A stretch of DNA of 51,978 nt, from assembly GCA_002774365.1 (NCBI GenBank), contig PEYM01000055.1, forward strand, positions 1 through 51,978. Reading direction: 5' to 3'. Under the pieces are notes generated by a model. That model did not search any database. It was not told the DNA's origin and was given only the letters and a program-made list of their open reading frames with translations. The DNA is from Candidatus Saganbacteria bacterium CG08_land_8_20_14_0_20_45_16 (GTDB lineage: Bacteria > Margulisbacteria > WOR-1 > O2-12-FULL-45-9). Of this stretch, positions 27,701 to 34,492 are shown in pieces (position 1 is the stretch's first letter; each line of letters opens with the position of its first letter). Both the position numbers and the translations under genes were made by a program.

Positions 27701-30173
27701 GATAATGAATCGGGCGCGTGATGCTGAAAAACAATTTTATACGGCTTTAGCTACTACCATTATTAATGGTGTCATTGGCATTGCTGGGGCTGCTGTGGCT
27801 GGGGCAACTAATGGGGTGACCTCAGCGGTGGCTCAAACTGCCAATCGAATCGCCACTGGGATGACTTCTAGTTGCATGGCCTTAGTTAATGCTATCGTGT
27901 CAGTTGCCATGTCGGCTGACGCAGCAGTCTCTGGCGAAGGTTTTTATAATAATTATGATGCTAAAACCACAGTTGATCAAACAGGTCGCCGGATCAATAA
28001 TCCTAATAATGTTGATGAGCGTTTAGATAGAATGGAATATGAAGTGCTGATAGAAATGAATTCTTCAATGATTGAAACCCTAAATGGCACTTCGGATACA
28101 GTCAGTGCTTCCTCAACAAAACTCTCTAGCCGTCTCAGGGCCTTGTATAATATTCGTGAAATGTTAGCGACCGCGCGTTCCTTATTGTCTGCCTCCCGAA
28201 ACCAAGCTAAGTCACAATTTACTGGCAAGAAGGTTGGTGAATTAGATTTTGGTAAAGAAGCAATGTCTAATTATGAAGAAGTCGCCAGTTCTATCCTTGA
28301 CTCTCTTAAAACAGCGCTTTATGTCTTAGTTGAACGACATAATCAGATAGCTGAGGCTAAAAAGCAATCTATTTTGCAAGCTATCAATGTTGGTATTAGT
28401 GTAGCGAATTTTGCTCTTTCGCTGCGTTCCTCTCTTTTAAATGCTGAGCAAATCAATATGCAAAATTCCCATCAAGCTGAAAGTGTTCAATCTTCTCAGT
28501 TCCATATGACCGCGGGTGAGATGCAGGAACAGGTTACTACCTTGGGTAAAATCTCCTCAATTCTTAATGTGGCTGGGGACTTTTTAGTAAATTTAGTGAT
28601 TGATCCCATTTACGATAGTGTAGCTAATGCTAAGGGTGAAAAGGCCTCTGATCCTAAAGAGAGCCACAGCTTGGATGTTAAGAGTTCTGGCCATAAGAAG
28701 GGGAACTATTTTGATTCTGTGTCGAATATGGACGCTGCCATCAATGAATCACAATTTATGCTGGCTCTCATAGAACAAAATAGTGCTAAGCATGCTAAGA
28801 TTGTGGCCCAGTCCAGAAAACTAACTGAAAGTTTTATCTCCCAGGTCAAAGGGTTACCTAGCCTTATTCATGGCCTGCAAAATAATGAGTCTTCTATTTA
28901 TTCAAGTGGGACGGTATCTGCTCCCACCGCGACTGACCGCACCAGCATTGTCCCAACCGGCCCAATTGATGTTCGCCAAGCCCAAGTTATCGCCACAAAC
29001 ATTATGCATATGGATGGGGATGAGCAATCCAGCGCTATCCAGCGTGTGGCCCAAATGCCAGACCAACACGGGGTACGCTTAATCTTAGATCACTTGCAAC
29101 GCATGAGCGCAGATGATCCTGGGGTGCAAGCCTTGGTTAGCCAAGCCATTGCCTCTCTTCAGGTTCAACCACAATCAGAGCCAAGACCAACTGAATTTCA
29201 GGCAACAGATGACCAGCCGCCACCCTCAACCGAGGCCTTGATGCAATATGCTGATCAGATTGAGCTGGCGTTATCGGCCTTAACTGAACAGGCTGACCAG
29301 ACCCAGTCAGAGGTCGAGGTTGTAGCCCACGATGTTGAGCATGCTTCTGAGCGATTGAGTGAGATCAATGACCAAGTGACAGCGGTGGAGAGCCAATTAT
29401 CAGGGGAGCGTGAGCCTGAGTTGCCTGAATTACAGGCCCAATTGGCTGATTTGGAAAACCAAAGGCATGCGTTGCAGACACAACTAAGGGGCCTAATGAC
29501 CAGACGACGGGATCTAGAAGCTCAACTTGCTCAATTGAGGGCTGATAATGTGATCCAACGCGAAGCCCTGCAAGAGAATTCACGACAGATGTCTGACAGG
29601 CTAGTGGTGATTAGCCATGAAATCGAAGCCTTAGGAGACGATCCAGATCCGGCTCGTTTGGCTGACCTGCGGCGCGAACAACAATTGCTGCAAACTAGGC
29701 TAAATGCTACCCGTTCAATTATTGATAACGACTTGCTTGGTCACAGAGAACAAGCGCTTAGTCAAGAGTTAGCAGAGACACGAACAAATATTAAGAGGAT
29801 TAGAGGGGAGCTACGACCCCTTCAGGAGCGGATTGGGCAGCTTCAACGTGAAATCAGCAGGAGAGAAGAGGATCAAGCTCGGCAACCCCAATCAAGCGAG
29901 GTGTTAGGGGAACAGAATGGGATGATGAGCTCTGCTTGGAATTTTGCCAGTGAACTGCTAGGATTAAGCAGGCGCCGGGCTGAAGAAGACCTTGAGACTG
30001 TGGCAGAGCAATCCGAACGCCCTGCGCCAGGAACCGTTGACACGAATGTTATTTTGGCAATGAGGGGGGCGCAAGGTGGTCGGAATTTCCATGATCAGTA
30101 TCAGCGGGCCCAGCAAGAAGAGGACTTTTTAGCTGGTCGAGCAAATCATAATGGTCATACGGGGGTATGTTAA
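24708..30173 (+). CDS. Giant modular island protein with repeated hydrophobic domains
   Basis: 1821 residues, no family recognised. An acidic disordered N-terminus (~1-150) has no signal peptide. An 11-residue motif recurs: LRNISRQKFTE (535-545), LRNLASAEFTG (749-759), LRAIVKQEFSG (951-961), SRNQAKSQFTG (1163-1173), giving ~202-214-residue modules; earlier relatives are ARKIAEEAFTG (173-183) and a motif around Phe318. After each motif comes a helical stretch, then a hydrophobic, mostly Ala/Gly-rich segment (about 607-652, 812-861, 1012-1075, 1222-1240). Residues ~1435-1500 are an Ala-rich helical region, and ~1520-1740 are a long coiled coil. The coiled coil plus small-residue hydrophobic helices recall IpaB/SipB-type pore-forming translocators, but repeated; this is analogy only. 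It heads the unit under island promoter 2. Confidence 0.75.
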   Translation: MPTGVNQTIDAQKIAELEIQEQLAGAGAAAANYLDPRETSVSETEPTDSADISGPPANSPQANDAISQNAPSEDDETYLENSDDYNNSVHNGHGASSNSGGDALDAIGEIDDIDTGLEEEVLSFNDEAYMVYDEELGYYVPDAESLERWEQFLITQANILAGLIVVLTSQFEARKIAEEAFTGIPIQENKNSYKDVFARKIRFFQKCTQIAISKLYQRINTENQRLLNERLEASKIQRGDWGGFFTDGDIWSSWDKWWNNFKGMGRDIWNYLSGGDYDKEEASNQLHEYDKYLRAAKEALLQMKEIIKSLVELIKSSFSSGKTSEMARSMISGLVQFNNYLDEIAANVARSQQEVMDQLDELDGDEDKGFWENLGDLFVGLFTGDLNKMLDALIGLTDIVSGWLDYIGLGWIMEPLKWGYELIESIPRIIVDLLDMAFKWCAENLGGFGKIFEGANWLMHTVADGINWVCDKMGDWSGLGSINYFATNQYDFFNVLNYIEENDVTKVIEKYRGEILSGSNAYRAYLSLKLLGADLRNISRQKFTELSGIRNDAELLMQSSESVLGHVTQAFDAILSQAMIAVKAHNENTRVLYSFKQLLEACDYKRIASALTVVVFVLGCIYTAGTASAGAIALAAAICALTAALMNAIASYKAGQVKPFNPLAPSVDDIGEYGKNNIGATAVDVINQIDASERMNIAASAYQRGLITRTQDGYYYLDTAQFSVYEINQKILDNALRSVFSLLKNSKDLRNLASAEFTGSAAADSGEALLSNAVENILLQRQIVQQAIKFQHQEIVTAKNIARQAELAARNAVISGLAQAAGALVGAGIGGAISQSLWTVFMAIGSAVASSLCQLLLTLYDPQTAYGMTIPNSNEILNRMLRSKGGDSVECKLDAAELAALGEMLENGVVGTGDGYHGVNVDVLTEIYSKLGAINAAKDAIAKMRALPSQLRAIVKQEFSGTAGGTSGELTNAVNSASFRTLMRVASNMSRFLQEKVKIMNRARDAEKQFYTALATTIINGVIGIAGAAVAGATNGVTSAVAQTANRIATGMTSSCMALVNAIVSVAMSADAAVSGEGFYNNYDAKTTVDQTGRRINNPNNVDERLDRMEYEVLIEMNSSMIETLNGTSDTVSASSTKLSSRLRALYNIREMLATARSLLSASRNQAKSQFTGKKVGELDFGKEAMSNYEEVASSILDSLKTALYVLVERHNQIAEAKKQSILQAINVGISVANFALSLRSSLLNAEQINMQNSHQAESVQSSQFHMTAGEMQEQVTTLGKISSILNVAGDFLVNLVIDPIYDSVANAKGEKASDPKESHSLDVKSSGHKKGNYFDSVSNMDAAINESQFMLALIEQNSAKHAKIVAQSRKLTESFISQVKGLPSLIHGLQNNESSIYSSGTVSAPTATDRTSIVPTGPIDVRQAQVIATNIMHMDGDEQSSAIQRVAQMPDQHGVRLILDHLQRMSADDPGVQALVSQAIASLQVQPQSEPRPTEFQATDDQPPPSTEALMQYADQIELALSALTEQADQTQSEVEVVAHDVEHASERLSEINDQVTAVESQLSGEREPELPELQAQLADLENQRHALQTQLRGLMTRRRDLEAQLAQLRADNVIQREALQENSRQMSDRLVVISHEIEALGDDPDPARLADLRREQQLLQTRLNATRSIIDNDLLGHREQALSQELAETRTNIKRIRGELRPLQERIGQLQREISRREEDQARQPQSSEVLGEQNGMMSSAWNFASELLGLSRRRAEEDLETVAEQSERPAPGTVDTNVILAMRGAQGGRNFHDQYQRAQQEEDFLAGRANHNGHTGVC

Positions 30174-30174
30174 A

Positions 30175-30465
30175 ATGAATATTTCTGGGATTAATCCTGC
30201 TAATAATGAGCTTGCTAACATAAAATCAAATAATCAGCAGAATAGCCTAACTAACAACCAGGGGCAAAATTTTATGGCCAGCTTAGATGAGGTCAGGCGT
30301 TCAGCCAACCTGGAAATCTCTAATGGCAATGCCGCGGGCTCTCTCAGCTTTTCTCGGCGCAAAGAAGAGCATGTTGAACCATTTAGCTTTCAAGACCTGG
30401 AAGAAGAGCTCATAGACGACCATATTGCTCGGATCCAAAAGATGATCAAGGACCTGCAAAAGTAG
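30175..30465 (+). CDS. Unknown small Asn/Ser-rich island protein
   Basis: 96 residues. The N-terminus MNISGINPANNELANIKSNN is Asn-rich and polar; the C-terminus (FQDLEEELIDDHIARIQKMIKDLQK) is an amphipathic acidic helix. I chose the ATG at 30175, one base after the giant gene's stop, rather than an in-frame ATG at 30151 inside that gene. The polar Ile/Asn/Ser-rich start without a hydrophobic core resembles type III-type secretion signals in composition only. It is co-transcribed with the giant gene and could be its chaperone or partner. Confidence 0.6.
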   Translation: MNISGINPANNELANIKSNNQQNSLTNNQGQNFMASLDEVRRSANLEISNGNAAGSLSFSRRKEEHVEPFSFQDLEEELIDDHIARIQKMIKDLQK

Positions 30466-30500
30466 GCTATGGACCTTAGGCGATAGACCTCAAAGAGCAT

Positions 30501-30528
30501 ACAAGTTTTTCCGCTTTTAATACGATAA
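30501..30528 (+). promoter_or_regulatory. Island promoter 3, sigma-28-like
   Basis: ACAAGTTT (30501-30508), 12 bases, then TACGATAA (30521-30528). The ATG at 30539 is 10 bases past the -10 box, again predicting a near-leaderless mRNA. Confidence 0.78.
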
Positions 30529-30538
30529 TACAGTTGAG

Positions 30539-30787
30539 ATGATCCAAGCATTAAATATAGGTAGCAATAATAATTCGTCAGGTTTAGAGAATACCTCTCT
30601 TAATGGGAACAATCTTTTATCACAACTTGAGGACAGGGTCAATCAAGCGCTCTCACAAAAAGATCAACCACTGGGTGGCAGTGGCGGGCCAGCTGCTCCA
30701 GGCTTATCTCATCAGCAAATGGCAAATTTGATCTCAGATATTGCTGACAAACCAATGCCAGGCATGAAGCATAATTCCGTGGTGTAG
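30539..30787 (+). CDS. Unknown very small Asn/Gly-rich island protein
   Basis: 82 residues, no family recognised. The start MIQALNIGSNNNSSG resembles those of the 96-residue and 97-residue island proteins (MNISGI..., MIQPISG...). A short amphipathic helix (LLSQLEDRVNQALSQ) is followed by a Gly/Pro linker and a second short helix (QQMANLISDIAD). It is the sole gene between island promoters 3 and 4, so it is probably expressed on its own as well as by read-through. No Shine-Dalgarno is visible, in keeping with the short leader. Confidence 0.6.
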   Translation: MIQALNIGSNNNSSGLENTSLNGNNLLSQLEDRVNQALSQKDQPLGGSGGPAAPGLSHQQMANLISDIADKPMPGMKHNSVV

Positions 30788-30790
30788 GAT

Positions 30791-30818
30791 GCAAGTTTAG
30801 TGCTACTTATCTCGATAA
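30791..30818 (+). promoter_or_regulatory. Island promoter 4, sigma-28-like, with palindrome at the -10
   Basis: GCAAGTTT (30791-30798), 12 bases, then CTCGATAA (30811-30818). A perfect inverted repeat CTTATC-TC-GATAAG (30806-30819) overlaps the -10 box and could be an operator or chance. The leader to 30862 is the longest in the island and carries a strong AAAGGAGGTG Shine-Dalgarno. Confidence 0.82.
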
Positions 30819-30861
30819 GATAGGTAGAGGACCAAGTCAAGGAAAAAGGAGGTGAAAAATT

Positions 30862-31242
30862 ATGGGTACAGCGTTTGAAAACTCAGTAGTTAGTGCGCTT
30901 AATATGCAAGATAGTCGCAACGAGGATTTATTGCAACAGGTAGTTAGTGCGGCTGACGCAGTTTCTCGCAACGACGCTGATGTCATTATGAGTTCTACCG
31001 ACATCGAGAGTTCAACTCGTTATCAGAGTGCAGATAAGGAATCAGAGAGAACAGACATAGCCAATCAAAATGGCGCGATCCGTTGGGGTGGCCAAATGGC
31101 TTCACTTCAAGGTACTGGTGGTGTGGCTTTGTTAGAGTACGCAAAAGATGCTATACAAACTGCAGTTTCCAATATCTCTAGTATTGGGACAAACCAAATG
31201 CAGATCAGAAAGATTACAGAACGTAAAATGTCTAATCAATAA
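30862..31242 (+). CDS. Unknown small island protein, probably highly expressed
   Basis: 126 residues, no family recognised. It has no signal peptide or membrane helix; it is Ser/Ala/Asn/Gln-rich and largely helical (SVVSALNMQ, LLQQVVSAADAVSR, LLEYAKDAIQTAVSNISSIGTNQMQIRKITERK). The size and composition would suit a helical filament, needle or rod subunit, but no conserved signature supports that. Its own sigma-28-like promoter, a near-perfect Shine-Dalgarno (AAAAGGAGGTGAAAA) and a stem-loop right after the stop (31253-31275) point to high expression relative to the two genes downstream. Confidence 0.68.
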   Translation: MGTAFENSVVSALNMQDSRNEDLLQQVVSAADAVSRNDADVIMSSTDIESSTRYQSADKESERTDIANQNGAIRWGGQMASLQGTGGVALLEYAKDAIQTAVSNISSIGTNQMQIRKITERKMSNQ

Positions 31243-31252
31243 TCTTAAACTA

Positions 31253-31275
31253 AGCCCTCTGCTCGTCAGAGGGCT
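31253..31275 (+). terminator. Stem-loop after the 126-residue gene (attenuator or mRNA stabiliser)
   Basis: A 9-bp perfect stem, AGCCCTCTG/CAGAGGGCT, with a CTCGT loop is followed by GTTTCCTT. The T-tract is interrupted, so it is a leaky terminator or a 3' processing/stability element rather than a strong terminator. The next two genes have no promoter of their own and must be read through it. Confidence 0.6.
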
Positions 31276-31339
31276 GTTTCCTTAAAGCCTTTAGCCAAAG
31301 ATTTTAAGGAAGTCAGTAAAAAAAGGAGGTTGAAGATTT

Positions 31340-31660
31340 ATGAGCGATTCAAGTCCGCTAGTTGGAAACAATCTTTTTTCAGATTTAGGCTTTGATGGAC
31401 GGGTCACCCGCGATGTTGTCTTGCAATTTAGTAAGGGGTTTAGGTCTAAGCTCGGTGACATCATGAAAATGTTGGTTGATGATAACGCAGACCTAGAGAT
31501 TGGTGGCTATGTTATTCCTGCTGACCAAAAATACGGAGCAGCCGGGACCTACCTGCTCAATGAGTGGCAGTCAGAACAAGAGTTTATTTTATCTCAGTTA
31601 TTGGAAGCAGTTAAGTTTGAACAGACTTGCGATAAACAAGTTCAAAACAGCTTTTCATAA
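31340..31660 (+). CDS. Unknown small island protein
   Basis: 106 residues, no family recognised. The polar start MSDSSPLVGNNLFSDLGFDG leads into helices (RDVVLQFSKGFRSKLGDIMKMLVDDNADL; LLNEWQSEQEFILSQLLEAVKFEQTCDKQVQNSFS). There is no signal peptide or membrane helix. It has a strong AAAAAGGAGGTTGAA Shine-Dalgarno at 31321-31335, nearly the same as that of the 126-residue gene. It lies behind the stem-loop at 31253-31275 and 36 bases ahead of the EF-hand protein. A chaperone or partner role for one of its neighbours is possible but not shown. Confidence 0.65.
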   Translation: MSDSSPLVGNNLFSDLGFDGRVTRDVVLQFSKGFRSKLGDIMKMLVDDNADLEIGGYVIPADQKYGAAGTYLLNEWQSEQEFILSQLLEAVKFEQTCDKQVQNSFS

Positions 31661-31696
31661 GGGTGCTGAACTTTTTGTTGATTACTCGGAGAAACA

Positions 31697-33841
31697 ATGT
31701 TTTATAATAGATATGCTTATGAAACAAATCTTGATATGCTGCAAAGCCGCAAGCCCCGAATGGGGATTGTGCCTCAAGGCCCTGATCTGGCAAATTTTAT
31801 TACTTCCAATGCTGACCTAAAGCGTTTGGCTAATTTTGGCGGTGAAATGATGAAGTTCCTGCCAGAGTTTGAACAGATGGCTTATGAAGGAAAAATGCTG
31901 GCAACCCCAGGAGAAGAGGGCGCAGTGCTTATCAGTCATGGTGAGGATGGAGAAACTTGGGTCACGCAAGAATGGCTTGAAGCGCTCAATAAATATACTG
32001 TTTCAGTCAGTGAAGCAGAAGCCTTAGGGCTTGACGGTATCAGTGCCTATGATGCGGATGGCGATGGGTCTATTACCAACACGGAGACCATCCGTTGGGC
32101 TGAGGCATCAAGCGTTCATACTAGCGTTCATACTAGCGATGGTATGGTCGAGGATCGCAAAACTTGGATTTCTGGTCAGCATCATAGGGTAGGTCGGTTT
32201 GGTAAGTTCGGGTCAGAAGACGACTCTGGCTTTGCTGGTGGTGGGCTGGGCAAAAATTTTAAGAACTTTGACCTGGAGACATCTGCCTCAGAATGGAACC
32301 ACATTAACCAACGAGGCAATGGGGCTGCTGATAGCCAAGCTTTAGCCATTGCTGATCAAGCGTATTATATTGGTGATACCCTTTCAGCTGTTGGCGCCAG
32401 CTGGGACGAGGTTAAAGAGTTGTTTAATCGACCGCAATTCCAAGGCAAGTCATTCTTTGATATTGTTATGGACGGATCTTATAAAACCTTGACTGAGCCT
32501 CGTGATTCTTTTTTGTTTATCGCCGCGCTCTACGAGTCAAGAGAGCGGGCCTGGGACTGCTTAACTGAAACAGTTGGTCCGGTAACATCTACCCGCAATG
32601 ATGCAGAGATGATGGCTAATGTTAACTCTTTTATTAAGGGGAATAACCCTTATCTTAATCACCATGCTTTATCACTTTTCCCGCTTTTCTTTTATGCCCA
32701 GCACTCATTTTTAAGCCAAGTAACCATGTTCTATGAGCAAGGCAAGGCTTATCGTGAAGATGTTCATACGAGTCGAGGCGATGGCTATAATGACTCAGTT
32801 TTGGACAATCAGAGATTTCATGAGTTTGTCGAGTGGTCAGGGCGGGGACAATATAACGCTGATCACGATATAGATTTGACAGCAAACCGCTCTGGCGGAG
32901 TGAATATGGCCGAGGGTGGAAAATTGTATGAATTTCGGGACAGTTTATCTGGAACATCAGGCTATGATGCAGTAAGTGGCTTAATTGAAGAATGGTTTGG
33001 CGCGACTGAAAGGGAAGATGAACCAAGGTGGGAGCAATACGGTGATCATGCCGTAGATGGTGGTCACTGGGTAACAGTCTCTGATATTGGCACGGTAACA
33101 GCAAAAACTTCTAGTAACATAGGCATCTCACTATTGCCCAATCAAGTCCTGGTCCAAAATTTTGATTCAGCTGCTTATGGCTGGGATAGAAAGGCCAATG
33201 CTAATGATTTTATTATTACTTCTTCAACAAATGGTGATATTACGTATCATGTAAACCAATTTGTCGACGGCGATGGTTGGACCCGTTTGCACAATGCCAT
33301 CTATCCTGAGAGCCGCATTGAGCTTAATGCCTTAAACGGTCATAATCAATATGCTGTTTCCCAGTTTTATGGCCTAAATACTACCCAGGTTATGGGTGCG
33401 AGCCAGGCTTTTGCTAGTAACTGGATAGTTCATGATATAGGGATGTACCTTAAATATGGCGAGGGCATGGACATCTTATCTGTTTTGGAACGTTGTGCTA
33501 AAAAAAGACAGATACATGCAAATTTTAAGTACGACAAGACTTGCTATCAAGAACGCAAAGAAGAGCTTGAAGATGAGAAAGCCCAAGACGAAAAGATTGT
33601 ATTGAAGCGTATGCAAAAAGCCAAACTTCTCTCGAAGAAATCACAGCATGGGTCGGCTAAGTCAGCATCTGGCAATAAACCTAGTGGTGCTAATCAGCAG
33701 GCGCAACATAATAATCGCGATGGTCACATGAAGGGAACAAAAGAATACTCCGCCAGCCTCCAAAAACTCAATCTACGGATCTTATCAGGCTCAAAAAAGA
33801 GAAAAGACTGGCTCAAGAAACTCAAAGAAAGCCATAGTTAA
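31697..33841 (+). CDS. Unknown large island protein with an EF-hand calcium loop
   Basis: 714 residues, no overall family recognised. A canonical EF-hand loop DADGDGSITNTE spans residues 119-130 (ligands at 119, 121, 123, 125 and Glu130), preceded by a degenerate partner around HGEDGETWVTQE (81-92), so a paired calcium-binding site is plausible. The middle is rich in Trp, Tyr and Gly and looks like a globular exported or adhesive protein; the last ~110 residues are Lys-rich and charged (KKRQIHANF... KAKLLSKKSQ). There is no signal peptide. A 12-bp perfect tandem duplication (32111-32138) adds an SVHT unit just after the EF-hand. The start has a GGAGA Shine-Dalgarno. Last gene of the island promoter 4 unit. 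Confidence 0.7.
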   Translation: MFYNRYAYETNLDMLQSRKPRMGIVPQGPDLANFITSNADLKRLANFGGEMMKFLPEFEQMAYEGKMLATPGEEGAVLISHGEDGETWVTQEWLEALNKYTVSVSEAEALGLDGISAYDADGDGSITNTETIRWAEASSVHTSVHTSDGMVEDRKTWISGQHHRVGRFGKFGSEDDSGFAGGGLGKNFKNFDLETSASEWNHINQRGNGAADSQALAIADQAYYIGDTLSAVGASWDEVKELFNRPQFQGKSFFDIVMDGSYKTLTEPRDSFLFIAALYESRERAWDCLTETVGPVTSTRNDAEMMANVNSFIKGNNPYLNHHALSLFPLFFYAQHSFLSQVTMFYEQGKAYREDVHTSRGDGYNDSVLDNQRFHEFVEWSGRGQYNADHDIDLTANRSGGVNMAEGGKLYEFRDSLSGTSGYDAVSGLIEEWFGATEREDEPRWEQYGDHAVDGGHWVTVSDIGTVTAKTSSNIGISLLPNQVLVQNFDSAAYGWDRKANANDFIITSSTNGDITYHVNQFVDGDGWTRLHNAIYPESRIELNALNGHNQYAVSQFYGLNTTQVMGASQAFASNWIVHDIGMYLKYGEGMDILSVLERCAKKRQIHANFKYDKTCYQERKEELEDEKAQDEKIVLKRMQKAKLLSKKSQHGSAKSASGNKPSGANQQAQHNNRDGHMKGTKEYSASLQKLNLRILSGSKKRKDWLKKLKESHS
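32111..32138 (+). repeat. 12-bp tandem duplication, 2.3 copies, in the EF-hand gene
   Basis: AGCGTTCATACT occurs twice without mismatch and is followed by AGCG of a third copy. It keeps the frame and codes SVHTSVHTS. Confidence 0.85.
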
Positions 33842-33867
33842 TCACCTCATTTTAATCAAAAAAACAT

Positions 33868-33895
33868 GCAAGATTTCCTCTCCAAATCACGATAT
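33868..33895 (+). promoter_or_regulatory. Island promoter 5, sigma-28-like
   Basis: GCAAGATT (33868-33875), 12 bases, then CACGATAT (33888-33895). The ATG at 33914 follows with an AGAGGGTAAG Shine-Dalgarno. It is the least perfect -35 (A for T at one position), but spacing is identical to the other four. Confidence 0.72.
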
Positions 33896-33913
33896 ATCAT
33901 ATAGAGGGTAAGT

Positions 33914-34492
33914 ATGAGTGGAAGCATTGATCTAAATATGTCGCCAAATATGAATCATCGTTTTTATGGCTTGCTGCCGCAGCAGGCTGGGCGTGAGAAT
34001 CAAGCAGCCGAAAACCCCAATCGTTTGTCCGAAGCCCAGGCAGCAACTGTTATTCGCGAAACCAATGTAGACCAGGGAGAGATTGGCGACAGGCGAGGAG
34101 ACCAAATTGAGGCTGAGCTTGATGGTGAAGAAAGTCCAGTCCCTGTCACTGGTGACTCCTTAGCTCTTTCTGCTACAGTGGTGGCCTTGCCCAATGCAGT
34201 CAGACCCCCAGCCCAACCCCAACCTCAAACCCTGCGCGAAGGATTACGTCAACGCATGGCCTCACTTTATGAGCAAGCATATTCTAATTGTTTCCATCAT
34301 AACGGTTTAGTTGCTCGGGTAGCAGAATGGTTAATGGGTAATGCTGTGGAACAGTTAGCCAGGACTGGCATGGGCCAAGAAGAACTGGCCGCGATCCGTG
34401 ACCGGGTCCGCTTGCAATTAAGGGCACATGTTCAGACCAACCTGGAACAGGTTGTTTATGATGAAACAGTAATGGATGTTTGTAACTTATGA
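33914..34492 (+). CDS. Unknown island protein
   Basis: 192 residues, no family recognised. The start MSGSIDLNMSPNMNHRF is polar. Residues ~20-110 are low-complexity (Glu/Asp/Pro/Ala, ending with a PPAQPQPQ linker), and the last ~80 residues form a folded helical domain (LREGLRQRMASLYEQAY, NGLVARVAEWLMGNAVEQLARTGMG, ELAAIRDRVRLQLRAHVQTNLEQVV). No signal peptide or membrane helix. It overlaps the next gene by four bases (ATGA) and leads the unit under island promoter 5. A disordered export region plus a helical functional domain is one reading; it is inference. Confidence 0.65.
   Translation: MSGSIDLNMSPNMNHRFYGLLPQQAGRENQAAENPNRLSEAQAATVIRETNVDQGEIGDRRGDQIEAELDGEESPVPVTGDSLALSATVVALPNAVRPPAQPQPQTLREGLRQRMASLYEQAYSNCFHHNGLVARVAEWLMGNAVEQLARTGMGQEELAAIRDRVRLQLRAHVQTNLEQVVYDETVMDVCNL

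Noticed and set aside
30862-31242. Flagellin or needle identity of the 126-residue protein
   Set aside because: No flagellin D0/D1 signature or needle-family motif is present; only size and helicity fit.
32655-33104. 149-codon minus-strand open frame within the EF-hand gene
   Set aside because: It is antisense to a coding gene, rich in His/Ser/Leu as expected for a shadow frame, and has no ribosome-binding site.
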